Shown one piece after another: positions 27,053 to 36,169 of a stretch of 64,000 bases of DNA (within the stretch, counting starts at the first letter, position 1; each line of letters begins with the position of its first letter). A model generated the notes under the pieces. That model was not told the origin of the DNA. It was given only the letters and a program-made list of their open reading frames with translations, and made no database searches. A program made the position numbers and the translations under genes. The stretch is from Planctomycetota bacterium (GTDB lineage Bacteria; Planctomycetota; Phycisphaerae; Phycisphaerales; UBA1924), in NCBI GenBank assembly GCA_014584315.1, contig JACTNA010000033.1, positions 30,598-94,597 on the forward strand, written 5' to 3'.

Positions 27053-28108
27053 CTAGAGGTCCATGTCCGTCTCGAGGTTCGGACCCCACACCTCGATGTT
27101 CTCGAGATAGATCGCCGTCCCACGGGCCACGCAGGTCAGCGGGTCCTCGGCGAGCCGGCAGTCCAGCCCCGTCGCCTTCTGCACGACCTGCGGCAGGCCC
27201 CGAAGCAACGCGCCGCCACCCGCCAGCGTGATCCCGTTGTCCACCAGGTCCGCGGCGAGTTCCGGCTCCGCACGCTCGAGCGTCCGCGTCACCGTCTCGA
27301 TGATCGCGTTCACAGGCTCCTGCAACGCCTCGCGGATCTCCTCGCTGCTGATCGGCGCCTTGCGCGGCAGGCCCGAGATCATGTCCCGCCCGCGCACGTC
27401 CATCGTCGTCTCCTCGCCGACCGGCGCGGCCGACCCGATCTCGATCTTGATGCGCTCCGCCGTCTGCTCGCCCACCATGAGGTTGTAGGTCCGCTTCATG
27501 TGGTTGATGATCGCCTCGTCCATGTCGTCGCCCGCCACGCGGACGCTCTCGCACACGGCGATGTCCGCCAGCGACATGATGGCGACCTCGGTCGTCCCGC
27601 CGCCGATGTCCACGATCATGCTCGCCGTCGGCTCGGCAAACGGAAGGCCCGCGCCGATCGCCGCCGCCACCGGCTCCTCGATCAGGTAGGTCCGCCGCGC
27701 GCCCGCACGCTCGGACGAATCGAAGACCGCCCGCTTCTCGACCGCCGTGATGCCCGAAGGGATCGAGATCACCACGCGCGGGCCGACGAAGCGCGGGCTC
27801 CCGTTCACCTTGCGGATGAAGTAGCCCAGCATCGCCTCCGTGATCTCGAAGTCGCTGATCACGCCGTCCTTCAGCGGGCGGATCGCCGAGATCGAGCCGG
27901 GCGTCTTGCCGAGCATCTCCTTCGCCACCCACCCGACGGCCAGTTCGTTGCCGGAGCGCAGCACCTGGTTCGTGCCCTTGCGCACCGCCACCACGCTCGG
28001 CTCGTTGAGCACGATCCCCTGCCCACGCACCGCAACGAGCGTGTTGCAGGTGCCGAGGTCGATCCCCATGTCAACCGCGAACAGGCCCAGGAACCGATCG
28101 AAGAGCAC
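27053..28108 (-). CDS. mreB: Rod-shape-determining protein MreB
   Basis: A 351-residue bacterial actin. Nucleotide-binding motifs are MGIDLGTCNTLVAVRGQG (phosphate 1), a connect-1 region, and MIVDIGGGTTEVAIMSL (phosphate 2). The middle contains YLIEEPVAAAIGAGLPF, and the C-terminus VDNGITLAGGGALLRGLPQV. MreB filaments organise lateral cell-wall synthesis. The GTG at 28108 is chosen because AAGGA lies 6 nt upstream on the minus strand and homology begins there; the open frame extends further upstream without homology. A complete mreBCD set argues for an elongating, peptidoglycan-containing planctomycete. Confidence 0.95.
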   Translation of the reverse strand: MLFDRFLGLFAVDMGIDLGTCNTLVAVRGQGIVLNEPSVVAVRKGTNQVLRSGNELAVGWVAKEMLGKTPGSISAIRPLKDGVISDFEITEAMLGYFIRKVNGSPRFVGPRVVISIPSGITAVEKRAVFDSSERAGARRTYLIEEPVAAAIGAGLPFAEPTASMIVDIGGGTTEVAIMSLADIAVCESVRVAGDDMDEAIINHMKRTYNLMVGEQTAERIKIEIGSAAPVGEETTMDVRGRDMISGLPRKAPISSEEIREALQEPVNAIIETVTRTLERAEPELAADLVDNGITLAGGGALLRGLPQVVQKATGLDCRLAEDPLTCVARGTAIYLENIEVWGPNLETDMDL

Positions 28109-28278
28109 GCTTCTTCCTTGCACGCCGCTGCGCGCGGCCTTCCATGGCTGGCGCGGGCCGGTCGGCCCCACGGTGGGGCGCGCCCGCCGCGCCGGGGCGC
28201 GCACATCCTTCGCCCCGCGAGCCGAGACAGTACCGCCAATCCGCCCAGACCGCCAGCGGGGCCGGACCAACAGACGCG

Positions 28279-28315
28279 AAAAAGCCGCCCCGGCTCGGTG
28301 AGGAACCGGGGCGGT
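28279..28315 (-). terminator. Rho-independent terminator
   Basis: On the minus strand a 10-bp GC stem (right arm 28306-28315, left arm 28284-28293) is followed directly by TTTTT (28283-28279). It lies downstream of the coiled-coil gene at 28402-29382 and upstream of mreB, so it separates the two transcription units. Confidence 0.8.
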
Positions 28316-28356
28316 CTCGCGGACTCAGAAGGCCGCGAAAGGGGGGTCGTCCGAGG

Positions 28357-28389
28357 GCGTCGTCCCGGCTCGCCCAGCCGGGACGACGC
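28357..28389. other. Perfect 14-bp hairpin after the coiled-coil gene
   Basis: The arms GCGTCGTCCCGGCT (28357-28370) and AGCCGGGACGACGC (28376-28389) pair without mismatch around the loop CGCCC. It begins 12 bp past the stop codon of the coiled-coil gene. There is no T-run, so it may stabilise the 3' end of the mRNA ahead of the terminator at 28279-28315. Confidence 0.6.
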
Positions 28390-28401
28390 GGGAACCTTCC
28401 G

Positions 28402-29382
28402 TCAGCGGTCGCGGGAGGCGAGGGGGCGCGCCGGCTCGGCGGGCGTCTCACGCTCCGGCCCCACCTCGATCACCGGCGGGGCGATCTCGATCGCCTTCGC
28501 GCCGGGGAGGACGCCGCCCGTGCCCCGGAGGGCCTGGCCCGCCCGGATCGTCGTGTCCAGTTCGAGTTGGGCGCGGGCCTTGTAGTCGTCCACCGTCGAG
28601 CGCCCGGCGAGCGAGGTCAGCCGGGCTTCCTGCTCGGCGAGGATCTTGGCGATCCGACCCTGCACCTGGTCCAGGCTCCCCGCGCTGTAGCGGTCGTACT
28701 TGTCCATCGTCGCCTGACGCTGCGTGAGCATCTGCTCCATCCGCGTGTTGCGGGCGATCGCGTCCACCTGGCGGTCCAGTTGCCACAGTTCGTTCTGGAA
28801 CTTCACACGCTCCGACTCGAACTGGCTCAGCAACTCGCCCAGGCGCTGCTGCTGCGAGCGAAGCAGCGAGAGGTCCCGCTCGATGTCCGCCGCACGGTCG
28901 GCGTAGGCGGAGCGCAACTGGCTGATCTGGTTCGCCTTGGTGTAGGCCTCGTCGAGGCTCAACGAGCGGTCGTCCAGGCGAACCCTGACGACGCTGAACC
29001 CGTTCTCCGACCTCGCGCTCTCGGCCCGGGCCAGCAGGTCCTGCATCTGCCCCAGGTCCGCGTCGGCGAGCGAGATGACCTTGTGGCTCACCATCAACTC
29101 ACGCTCCAACTGCTGCACGTTGTGGCTCACCTCGGCCAGGTCGCCCTGCACCGCGGCGATCTTCTTGGGCAGTTCCGCCTCCAGGGCGCGCAACTGCTGA
29201 CGCAGCGCGATCGGATCGTCGATCGTCGCGTCGATCTTCGTGTTGATCGAGTGGCGGGCCTGCGTGAAGAGCGCGGCCACGCGATCCGGACCGGCGATCA
29301 CCACCGCCGGCACCAGCACCGCCCCGCCCACGACCGTCCCGATCACGCCCATACGAACCAGAGACTTGACGATGCACGGCAT
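28402..29382 (-). CDS. Membrane-anchored coiled-coil protein of unknown function
   Basis: A 326-residue protein with one N-terminal hydrophobic segment (MGVIGTVVGGAVLVPAVVIA) and a long alpha-helical body. Two coiled-coil stretches are visible at about residues 55-115 (LRQQLRALEAELPKKIAAVQ) and 150-250 (LLRSQQQRLGELLSQFESER). The tail is Pro-rich. The arrangement resembles PspA/IM30-type helical proteins only in general style. The start has a near-perfect AGGAGGT 5 nt upstream, implying strong translation. It is divergent from the sigma factor gene. The function is not recognised. Confidence 0.7.
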   Translation of the reverse strand: MPCIVKSLVRMGVIGTVVGGAVLVPAVVIAGPDRVAALFTQARHSINTKIDATIDDPIALRQQLRALEAELPKKIAAVQGDLAEVSHNVQQLERELMVSHKVISLADADLGQMQDLLARAESARSENGFSVVRVRLDDRSLSLDEAYTKANQISQLRSAYADRAADIERDLSLLRSQQQRLGELLSQFESERVKFQNELWQLDRQVDAIARNTRMEQMLTQRQATMDKYDRYSAGSLDQVQGRIAKILAEQEARLTSLAGRSTVDDYKARAQLELDTTIRAGQALRGTGGVLPGAKAIEIAPPVIEVGPERETPAEPARPLASRDR

Positions 29383-29721
29383 GGCGAACCTCCTTGGATG
29401 AGCCGTCCGTCCGGGCCGATCGTGCCGCCCGTCCTGTCCGGCCGCCCGATCTCGCGGGCCTGTCCGGGTCTCATTGGGAGGTCAGCCCGCCCGCTTTCAC
29501 ACCGCTCATCCCCTTTCGCACGACCGATAGCGACCCCGCGCGACGATCCAACGGTTCGCACCCGGACAAGCGGCTTCGTTCGGACCATGTCCGGCGGTAT
29601 CCTTGGGGAGAAGTCGCCCACACCCGAAACGCGGCGTGCCAATCCCGGAACCATCCGGCGTCCCGCCGTGCCCAGGGGGGTTCGGCGCAGCCCCGGCCGG
29701 GCCAGCGCAAGGAGTCGCACG
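29383..29721. promoter_or_regulatory. Divergent regulatory region (coiled-coil gene / sigma factor)
   Basis: This 339-bp gap separates two divergent genes. It carries AGGAGGT serving the left gene. A TATCCT near 29599-29604 could be a -10 for the right gene, leaving a leader of roughly 110 nt. AAGGAG at 29709-29714 lies 7 nt before the sigma factor GTG. No tRNA or known riboswitch was recognised. Confidence 0.4.
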
Positions 29722-30471
29722 GTGCTCTCCTCGATGACCACCAGTTTCATCGCCCGCCTGCGCGCCAACGACCAGGCCGCGTGGTTCGAGTTGTGGGAGA
29801 CCTTCGGCCCCGTCGTTCGCGCCCAACTCACACGCTGGGGGGGCGGTCGGATCGGGCACGAGACCGTCCGCGACCTCTCGCAGGAGACCCTCGCCGCCCT
29901 CTCCGACTCGATCGACCGCTACGACCCCGCCCGCGGCGCCCGCTTCAGCACCTGGCTGCTCGCCATCGCCAAGCACGTCCTCGGCGACGAGATGGACCGG
30001 CGCATGGCCATGAAGCGCGGCGGCGGACGAACGGCCGCGTCCCTCGACGAGGCCTGGATGGCAGGCTCATCCGCCATCGGCGCGGACGACGCCTACGAGG
30101 CCGCCGTCTTCGGCGCCAAGGTCGAGGCCGCCATCCGCCAGGTCCAGAAAGAGTGCGACTTCACCGACTTCTCCATCTACCGGATGCGGGTGCTCGACGG
30201 CACGAGCGGCAAGGACGTGGCCGCCGCGATCGGCGTCAGCGAGCCAACCGTCAGCCGGCGGCTGGCGAAGGTGCGCGACGCCCTGCGCCGCCGGATCGCG
30301 GAGGCCGTGGAGACCTACTCCTTCACCGAGGCCGAGCGGACCGAGCCGCGCCGAAACGGGCTGGACCTCGATCCGAACAAGGCCGACGACGCCCTCTTCG
30401 ACGAGGCCGTCGCCGAGATTTACCACCGCCAGATGGACCTTCGGCGGTTGGACGAGCAGGCCGCTCGATAG
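29722..30471 (+). CDS. RNA polymerase sigma factor, sigma-70/ECF-like
   Basis: A 249-residue protein. Region 2 is recognisable in RDLSQETLAALSDSIDRYDP followed by ARGARFSTWLLAIAKHVLGD; region 4 is the helix-turn-helix SGKDVAAAIGVSEPTVSRRL. There is no long region 1 or 3, so it is an ECF-like alternative sigma factor. The GTG at 29722 is favoured because AAGGAG precedes it by 7 nt; an ATG four codons later (29734) has no such site. No obvious anti-sigma factor gene is adjacent, but a membrane Ser/Thr kinase gene follows 38 bp downstream, suggesting control by phosphorylation. Confidence 0.85.
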   Translation: MLSSMTTSFIARLRANDQAAWFELWETFGPVVRAQLTRWGGGRIGHETVRDLSQETLAALSDSIDRYDPARGARFSTWLLAIAKHVLGDEMDRRMAMKRGGGRTAASLDEAWMAGSSAIGADDAYEAAVFGAKVEAAIRQVQKECDFTDFSIYRMRVLDGTSGKDVAAAIGVSEPTVSRRLAKVRDALRRRIAEAVETYSFTEAERTEPRRNGLDLDPNKADDALFDEAVAEIYHRQMDLRRLDEQAAR

Positions 30472-30509
30472 GACGCCGACGAGACGCCCGCAGGGGCAGG
30501 AGCGAAGGT

Positions 30510-32795
30510 ATGGCCGGGCCTGGGGTGCTGCTGGTGCTGCTGGGGGCGGTCGTGGGCATCGTGCTCCTCGTGCTGCTCGTCATGTACGTCGTCGTGCCGA
30601 TCTTCAAGGGCTTCGGCTGGCTGGTCCGCCACGTCTTCGCGTTCATCGGCGGCGAGATCCGCGATGCCCTGCGCCTCATCGGCGCCCTCGTCACCGCCGT
30701 CGTCTTCGCCTTCCTCGTCATCGCCAACGTGGTCATCGGCCGCTGGTCGGCGGCCGCGCACTTCGGCCGCGCCATCCAGGCCGAGATGGGCGCGGGCGGC
30801 TCGTGCATCTACCGCATCCTCGTCGGGCACCCGGCCCGGTTCCTCTGCCTGAACTCGCTCGTGGACGGGCTCGAGCGCCGCCTCCCCGAGGTCGTCGCCG
30901 CGGCGCCCACCGCCGACACGCCCTCGCGCCGCACCGGCAAGTTCGAGGGCTATGTCATCGTCGGCTCGCTCCCCGGCGGCGGTTCGGGCGGGAAGTTGTA
31001 CGTCGCCGAGCCGGACGAGATCCGCCGCGCCGCCTTCGCGCGCCAGGGCATCGACGACGTGGACCAGGTCGTCATCAAGTCCTTCAGCCTCCAGGACGGC
31101 TCCAGCCTGCCGCAGATCGTGCGCGAGAGCCGCGCCCTGGACGCCGCCAAGAAACTCGGCCTGGTGCTCGACCACGAACTGACGCCCGAACGCTTCTACT
31201 ACGTGATGCGGTACGTCCCCGGCGAGCCGCTCAGCCTCGTCACGCAGAAACTCCACGCCCGCGCGCCCGCCGAGGGACTCACCAACCCGCAGTTGCACGA
31301 GGCGCTCGGCTACCTCGCCTCGCTGCTCGGCACCCTGGACCGCTACCACCGCGGCGGGCTGTGGCACAAGGACGTCAAGCCGGACAACATCATCGTTCAC
31401 GGGCGCGAGGCCCATCTCGTCGACTTCGGCCTGCTCACGCCCATCCGCTCGGCGATGACGCTGACCACGCACGGCACCGAGTACTTCCGCGACCCCGAAC
31501 TGGTCCGCATGGCGCTGCGCGGCGTGAAGGTCCACCAGGTCGACGGCGCGAAGTTCGACGTCTACGCCGCCGGCGCGGTGCTCTACGCCGTCGTCGAGAA
31601 CTCCTTCCCCGCGCACGGCGCGCTGAGCCAGATCTCGCGCCGCTGCCCCGAGGCCGTGCGCTGGATCGTCCGCCGGGCGATGGCGGACTACGACAAGCGC
31701 TACCCCACCGCGGCCGCGATGCTCGACGATATCCGGTTCGTCGCCGCCGCCACCGATCCCTTCGCGGTGCGCCCCGCGGACCTGCCGAGCATGCGCGGCG
31801 TCGAAGGCGACGCGCATCAGGCGATCCGGCACGAGGAGGAGGAACTGGTTTTCGCGGGCGCTGTCGCTGCATCGCACTCGCGCCACGCACGCCCCGACGC
31901 ATCGCCGGGCTTCGCCCCCGCCCCCCCCGGGCCGCCTCAGCGGCGTTCGCGCCCGCGCTTGCGCGTGACGAACTGGTGGAGCGGTGAGTACGTCGTCTCG
32001 CCGGACGAACCCGTGCGCGCCGCCGGCACGCCTCGCCCGCATTCGCCGCAGCGGCCCGCGCGCCCCCGGGTGCAGCGGGCCCCCGCGCAGCAGCAACTGG
32101 CCAGCGCGCGCGCCCGCGTCGAGGCCGCCCGCACCCGGGCCGCCAAGCGCATCGGCGCTCGCCCCCCCGCGTCCGCCCCCGCGCGGTTCAACAACGGCGT
32201 CAACCCCGGCGTCGCCGTGGCGCTCTTCCTCTTCCTGGCGGCGTGCGTCGGCCTTGTCGCGGTGATGTTCTCCATCGCGCAATCGAACCGGGGGATCATG
32301 GTGTCCACGAACGACGCGGACGCGCCCGGCACGATCGTCCCGCACCCGCCGCTGCCGCCCCCATTGCCGGCGTTCGCCCCAGTGCCCGTCGAGGGTGCGC
32401 GCCTGCTCGTCGTGAGCGACCTGCTCCCGCCGCTTGACGACTCGACCCGCGCTCGAATCGCCGCCGTGCTCGCGTCATTCGCCTCGACGGGCGTGGACAT
32501 CCTCGGCGCCGCCGCCGACGCCGATGCCGAGGCGGACACCGCCGACCTCGATCTCGCGGCCGCCGTCCGCCTCGTGCGCGGCCAGTCGCCCCTGGACTCG
32601 CCCGACGCCGCCGCCGCCATCGAGTCATGGCTCGCCACCTCGCCCGACGCCGACGCCGTCCTCTGGCTCAGCCCGCTGACCGACGGCGCTCGCTCCGGCC
32701 CCGAGGCGCGCCTCTTCGTCGCCCCGCGCGGCGAGGAGTGGTCGGCCTGGTCACGCTCCGCGCTCGAAGCGATCGACGCGATCCTCGCACGCTGA
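30510..32795 (+). CDS. Membrane Ser/Thr protein kinase (Hanks type)
   Basis: A 761-residue protein. Two N-terminal membrane segments (about residues 4-30 and 52-75) are followed by a kinase domain at about 148-415. The glycine-rich loop GSLPGGGSGGKLYVAE is degenerate. The likely catalytic Lys190 is in QVVIKSF, the catalytic loop is HKDVKPDN (Asp288), and the metal-binding loop is DFG (Asp305). A Pro/Arg-rich linker, a third membrane segment (about 569-590) and an extracytoplasmic-type alpha/beta domain follow. The kinase therefore lies between membrane segments. It follows the sigma factor gene and is probably in one operon with it. Confidence 0.85.
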   Translation: MAGPGVLLVLLGAVVGIVLLVLLVMYVVVPIFKGFGWLVRHVFAFIGGEIRDALRLIGALVTAVVFAFLVIANVVIGRWSAAAHFGRAIQAEMGAGGSCIYRILVGHPARFLCLNSLVDGLERRLPEVVAAAPTADTPSRRTGKFEGYVIVGSLPGGGSGGKLYVAEPDEIRRAAFARQGIDDVDQVVIKSFSLQDGSSLPQIVRESRALDAAKKLGLVLDHELTPERFYYVMRYVPGEPLSLVTQKLHARAPAEGLTNPQLHEALGYLASLLGTLDRYHRGGLWHKDVKPDNIIVHGREAHLVDFGLLTPIRSAMTLTTHGTEYFRDPELVRMALRGVKVHQVDGAKFDVYAAGAVLYAVVENSFPAHGALSQISRRCPEAVRWIVRRAMADYDKRYPTAAAMLDDIRFVAAATDPFAVRPADLPSMRGVEGDAHQAIRHEEEELVFAGAVAASHSRHARPDASPGFAPAPPGPPQRRSRPRLRVTNWWSGEYVVSPDEPVRAAGTPRPHSPQRPARPRVQRAPAQQQLASARARVEAARTRAAKRIGARPPASAPARFNNGVNPGVAVALFLFLAACVGLVAVMFSIAQSNRGIMVSTNDADAPGTIVPHPPLPPPLPAFAPVPVEGARLLVVSDLLPPLDDSTRARIAAVLASFASTGVDILGAAADADAEADTADLDLAAAVRLVRGQSPLDSPDAAAAIESWLATSPDADAVLWLSPLTDGARSGPEARLFVAPRGEEWSAWSRSALEAIDAILAR

Positions 32796-32803
32796 CGCCG
32801 CGG

Positions 32804-33841
32804 TCATTCCCCGCCCGACACCCTCACCAGCGTCTCCAGCGTCTCGCGCGCCCGCCCCGTGTCCACCGCCTCCGCGGCGAGCGACAGCCCCTCACCCAGC
32901 GAGGCCGCCGCGTCCGCCACCAGCAGCGCCGCCGCCGCGTTCAGCAGCGTGATGTCCCGCTTCGCCCCCGACTCGCCCGCCAGCACGGCGCGCACGGCCG
33001 CCGCGGCGTCCTCGACGCTCCCGACCCGCAGGTCGTCGACGCGGGCGGGAGCCAGGCCGAGCGTGCGTGCGTCCAACTCCTCAACGCGCACGCCCCCCCC
33101 CGAGACGAACGCCATGATCGTCGGCGCGGTCGTCGTCAGTTCGTCCATGCCGTCGCGCCCGTGCGCCACGATCGCCCGCTCCGCGCCCAGGCCCGCGAGC
33201 GCCTCGGCGATCAGCGGCACGAGCCGCGCCTCGTAGACGCCGATCACCTGCCGCCGCGCCCCCGCCGGGTTCGTCAGCGGGCCGAGGAGGTTGAAGATCG
33301 TCGGGAATCCCAACGACCGCCGCGGCCCCACGGCGTGCCGCATCGCCGGGTGGTGGTGGATGGCGAAGCAGAAGCAGACGCCCGCCTCCGCCAGGCAGCG
33401 CGACTGCACCTCCGGCGTCGCGTCCACGCGCACGCCCAGCGCGCCGAGCGCCTCCGCCGATCCCCGCCCCGTGCGCGAACGATTGCCGTGCTTCGCCACG
33501 AGCACGCGCCGACCCCCCCCCGGCCTGGCCGCGGCCGCCACGATCGCCGCCGCCGTCGAGATGTTGAAGGTCTTGGGCGCGCCGCCGGTGCCGCAGGTGT
33601 CGATCAGCGTCGCGCCCGGCACGCTCGGCGCGGGCGTGGGCGTAACGTGCCGTCGCATGACGCGGGCCGCCCCGATCACCTCCGGCGCCGTCGCGCCGCG
33701 GGCCTGGATCAGCGAGAGCACGCCGGCGATCTGCGCGTCGTCCAGCCCGCCCGACAGCAGGCGCTCGAACAGCGCCTCGGCCTGCTCCGCGCTGAGCGTG
33801 CGGCCGGCGACCAGCGTCGCGAGCGCGTCGTGCGGTTCCAT
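32804..33841 (-). CDS. trpD: Anthranilate phosphoribosyltransferase
   Basis: A 345-residue enzyme of tryptophan synthesis that joins anthranilate to PRPP. The PRPP-binding glycine loop is LIDTCGTGGAPKTFNISTAA, followed by KHGNRS, an HHHPAMRHAVGPRRSLGFPT segment and FNLLGPLTNPAGARRQVIGV. The C-terminal domain includes DGMDELTTTAPT. The length is typical. No other trp gene is present in the window. It has its own TATCGT box 6 nt upstream and is divergent from the 33896 gene. Confidence 0.95.
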   Translation of the reverse strand: MEPHDALATLVAGRTLSAEQAEALFERLLSGGLDDAQIAGVLSLIQARGATAPEVIGAARVMRRHVTPTPAPSVPGATLIDTCGTGGAPKTFNISTAAAIVAAAARPGGGRRVLVAKHGNRSRTGRGSAEALGALGVRVDATPEVQSRCLAEAGVCFCFAIHHHPAMRHAVGPRRSLGFPTIFNLLGPLTNPAGARRQVIGVYEARLVPLIAEALAGLGAERAIVAHGRDGMDELTTTAPTIMAFVSGGGVRVEELDARTLGLAPARVDDLRVGSVEDAAAAVRAVLAGESGAKRDITLLNAAAALLVADAAASLGEGLSLAAEAVDTGRARETLETLVRVSGGE

Positions 33842-33847
33842 GGAAGA

Positions 33848-33853
33848 ACGATA
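33848..33853 (-). promoter_or_regulatory. -10 element for trpD
   Basis: TATCGT on the minus strand ends 6 nt before the ATG at 33841. It is partnered by TACCAT at 33885-33890 on the plus strand, which ends 5 nt before the ATG at 33896. Two divergent leaderless-type promoters thus fit into 54 bp. Confidence 0.4.
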
Positions 33854-33884
33854 CCGCGCCCCGCCCGCGCTCGCCCGGGTCGAA

Positions 33885-33890
33885 TACCAT
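33885..33890 (+). promoter_or_regulatory. -10 element for the 33896 gene
   Basis: TACCAT ends 5 nt before the ATG at 33896. It opens the operon that continues through the VWA protein and methyltransferase genes. Confidence 0.35.
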
Positions 33891-33895
33891 CGTGC

Positions 33896-36166
33896 ATGGA
33901 CGGCCCATGCCCCAGGACGGCAGGCGTGGCGCGACGCGCAGCCCGGCGCGCCCTGCTCGCCGACGCCGTGCGCCGGGCCGGGATCGTCCTCTTCGCGGGC
34001 GCGTCCGCGGGCTTGCTCGCCGCCGCCCTCGACCGGCTCAACCTCTGGCGGCCAGCATGGTGGGCGTACCTCGCGGTCGCGGTGGGCCTCGGCGCGGCGC
34101 TCGTGATCGCGGACGCCTGGCGCCGCCGCTGGTCGCTGCTGCGTGCGGCGGTCGCGGTGGACCAGGCGCTCGCGCTGCGCGACAGGCTCTCGTCCGGCCT
34201 CGCGCTGGCCCGGTCGGACGACGCCTTCGCCTCGCTCGCGCAACGCGACGCCGAGCGCGCGGCTGAGGGGGTGAGCGTTCGCCGGGCCGTGCCCGTGACG
34301 CCGGGTTGGTGGTGGGGCGCGTGGCCGATCGTCGGCGCGCTGGCCCTTGGCGTGGCGGTCCTCCTTCCGCGGGCCGAGCGCGGCGGCACGCCGGAGGACC
34401 CCGCGTTGGCGCGCGCGGCCCGAGAGTCCGCCGCACGGGACGTGGCCGAGGCCTCGCGTGCCGCGCGGGAAGCGGTCGCGGCCGCGCACGCCGACCCCGC
34501 AACGGTCGAACAACTCGCCGCGCTCGACGAGATCGAGCGCGAACTCGCCGATGCACAACGCGACCCGCGCGAGGCGCGCGCCGCGGCGGCTGATTCCGTC
34601 GAGCGTCTCGCCGACCGCCTCGACCGGCAGGCCGAACGCGAGCAGGACGCCGCCGACCGTGCGCGCGAACGGCTCGCACGGGCGGCGCAGGCCGCGAGCG
34701 ACGACGACGCCGCGTGGTCCGACCTCGCCGAGGCACTGGGCGCCGGCGACGCGTCCCGTGCCGCCGACGCCGCCGAGCGCCTCGCGCGGGAGATGGACCG
34801 CCTCGACCCGGCGGCCCGCGAGCAACTGGCCCGCGAACTCGAGGACCTCGCCCGAGCGCTCGCCGAGCCGCAGCCCGAGACGCCCGTTCCGCCCCCAACC
34901 CCCCCCGTGCCGCTGGACGAACTGGCGCTGGAACGCCTGGCGAACGAGACCGACCCGGGCAGGATCGAACAGGAACTGCGCGACGCGGGTCTCGACCCGG
35001 AAATCGCCGAGCGGGCGGCGCGCGAAGTCGCCGAACAGAACCGGCGCCGGCAGGCCGAGCACGAGGCGCAGCGCCGCACGGACGAACTCCGCCGCGCCGC
35101 GGAGGATGCGGCCCGGGAACTCCGCGAGCCTCCCCAGCCGCGGCCCGAGGCCGGCGAGCGGCCGCCGACCGACCAGCCCCCCCCCGAAGGCTTTCGAACG
35201 CCCGAAGAAAGAAACGAGCGCGAGCCGGTCGATGGCGACCAGCACGAGCCTCGGGAGGGTCAACAAGAACGATCGCAACCGCGGGAGGGTGAGCAACAGC
35301 GCGGCGAGGGTGAACAGCAAACGCAACCCGCCGAGGGCGAGCCACAGCCGCAGCCCACCGAGGGCGAGGGCGAAGCCGAGGGCGAGCAGCCGCGGCCGCG
35401 CGAAGGAGAGGGCGACGCGGAGCAGCCCGTGTCGCGCGAGCGCACGCCCGGCGACACGCCGCGGCCCTCGCCCGGCGAAGAGCGCGAGAGCGAGCAGGGC
35501 GAGCCGACACCGGGCGAGGGCGAGACGCCGCGGCAGCAAGGCGAACCGCGCCCCGCGCCGGGAGAGCAGGGCGAGTCACCCGAAGGCAGACGCCCCGACG
35601 GGCAGCAACCGGGCGCACAGCCCCACGGCGCACAGCCGAACGGCGAGCAGCCCGGCCAACCGCGGCCGCAGCCCGGCGAAGCCGAGGGGGGGAGCGACGA
35701 GCGCCCCGGCGGCGTCCGCGGTTTGGCCGAACGCCTGCGCGACCTCGCCCGGCCCGGAGGCGACGAGCGCGAGCGCGCCCGCGACCTGCGCGAGCACGCG
35801 CGCCGACTCCTCGGGCGCGATCCGGGCGACGACCCGGCCGGCCCGTGGCCCGACGAGCGCGAGTTCGCGCGCCCCACGCCCCCGACGGACGAGCCGTGGC
35901 GCTACGAGACCACCCCGATCGACGCCCGCGCCCCCGGCGAGACGAGCGAGGACGGCCGCGTCGTCGCCCAATGGTTCGCCGACGGCCCGCGCACCGAGGA
36001 CGGCCCGTCGCGCCGGGCGATGCAGGAGGGCATCCGCGAAGCGGCCCGCTCGGCGGAGGAGGCCCTCGAGCAGCAGGCCGTCCCGCCCGCTCGCCGGGAC
36101 CTCGTGCGGCGAGTCTTCGAGCGCTACCAGAAGCGCGCCGAGTCGCAGCAGGGGGGGGGCGGCTGA
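33896..36166 (+). CDS. Membrane protein with long low-complexity Glu/Gln/Pro/Gly tail
   Basis: A 756-residue protein. Three N-terminal hydrophobic segments (about residues 25-45, 49-65, 140-160) are followed by a helical Ala/Arg/Glu-rich region (160-430). A roughly 230-residue tract is dominated by E, G, Q, P and R with recurring GE, EGE and PGE units, and an ordered C-terminal stretch (ALEQQAVPPARRDLVRRVFE) follows. The topology recalls DUF4175-like proteins found beside VWA genes; identity is not certain. The gene ends in a G9 run encoding Gly residues, 3 bp before the next gene. The tail likely forms a flexible spacer. Confidence 0.7.
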   Translation: MDGPCPRTAGVARRAARRALLADAVRRAGIVLFAGASAGLLAAALDRLNLWRPAWWAYLAVAVGLGAALVIADAWRRRWSLLRAAVAVDQALALRDRLSSGLALARSDDAFASLAQRDAERAAEGVSVRRAVPVTPGWWWGAWPIVGALALGVAVLLPRAERGGTPEDPALARAARESAARDVAEASRAAREAVAAAHADPATVEQLAALDEIERELADAQRDPREARAAAADSVERLADRLDRQAEREQDAADRARERLARAAQAASDDDAAWSDLAEALGAGDASRAADAAERLAREMDRLDPAAREQLARELEDLARALAEPQPETPVPPPTPPVPLDELALERLANETDPGRIEQELRDAGLDPEIAERAAREVAEQNRRRQAEHEAQRRTDELRRAAEDAARELREPPQPRPEAGERPPTDQPPPEGFRTPEERNEREPVDGDQHEPREGQQERSQPREGEQQRGEGEQQTQPAEGEPQPQPTEGEGEAEGEQPRPREGEGDAEQPVSRERTPGDTPRPSPGEERESEQGEPTPGEGETPRQQGEPRPAPGEQGESPEGRRPDGQQPGAQPHGAQPNGEQPGQPRPQPGEAEGGSDERPGGVRGLAERLRDLARPGGDERERARDLREHARRLLGRDPGDDPAGPWPDEREFARPTPPTDEPWRYETTPIDARAPGETSEDGRVVAQWFADGPRTEDGPSRRAMQEGIREAARSAEEALEQQAVPPARRDLVRRVFERYQKRAESQQGGGG

Positions 36167-36169
36167 CGC

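Noticed and set aside
32804..35539. Long minus-strand extension upstream of trpD
   Set aside because: The part beyond 33841 is antisense to the low-complexity protein gene; TrpD homology begins at the ATG at 33841.
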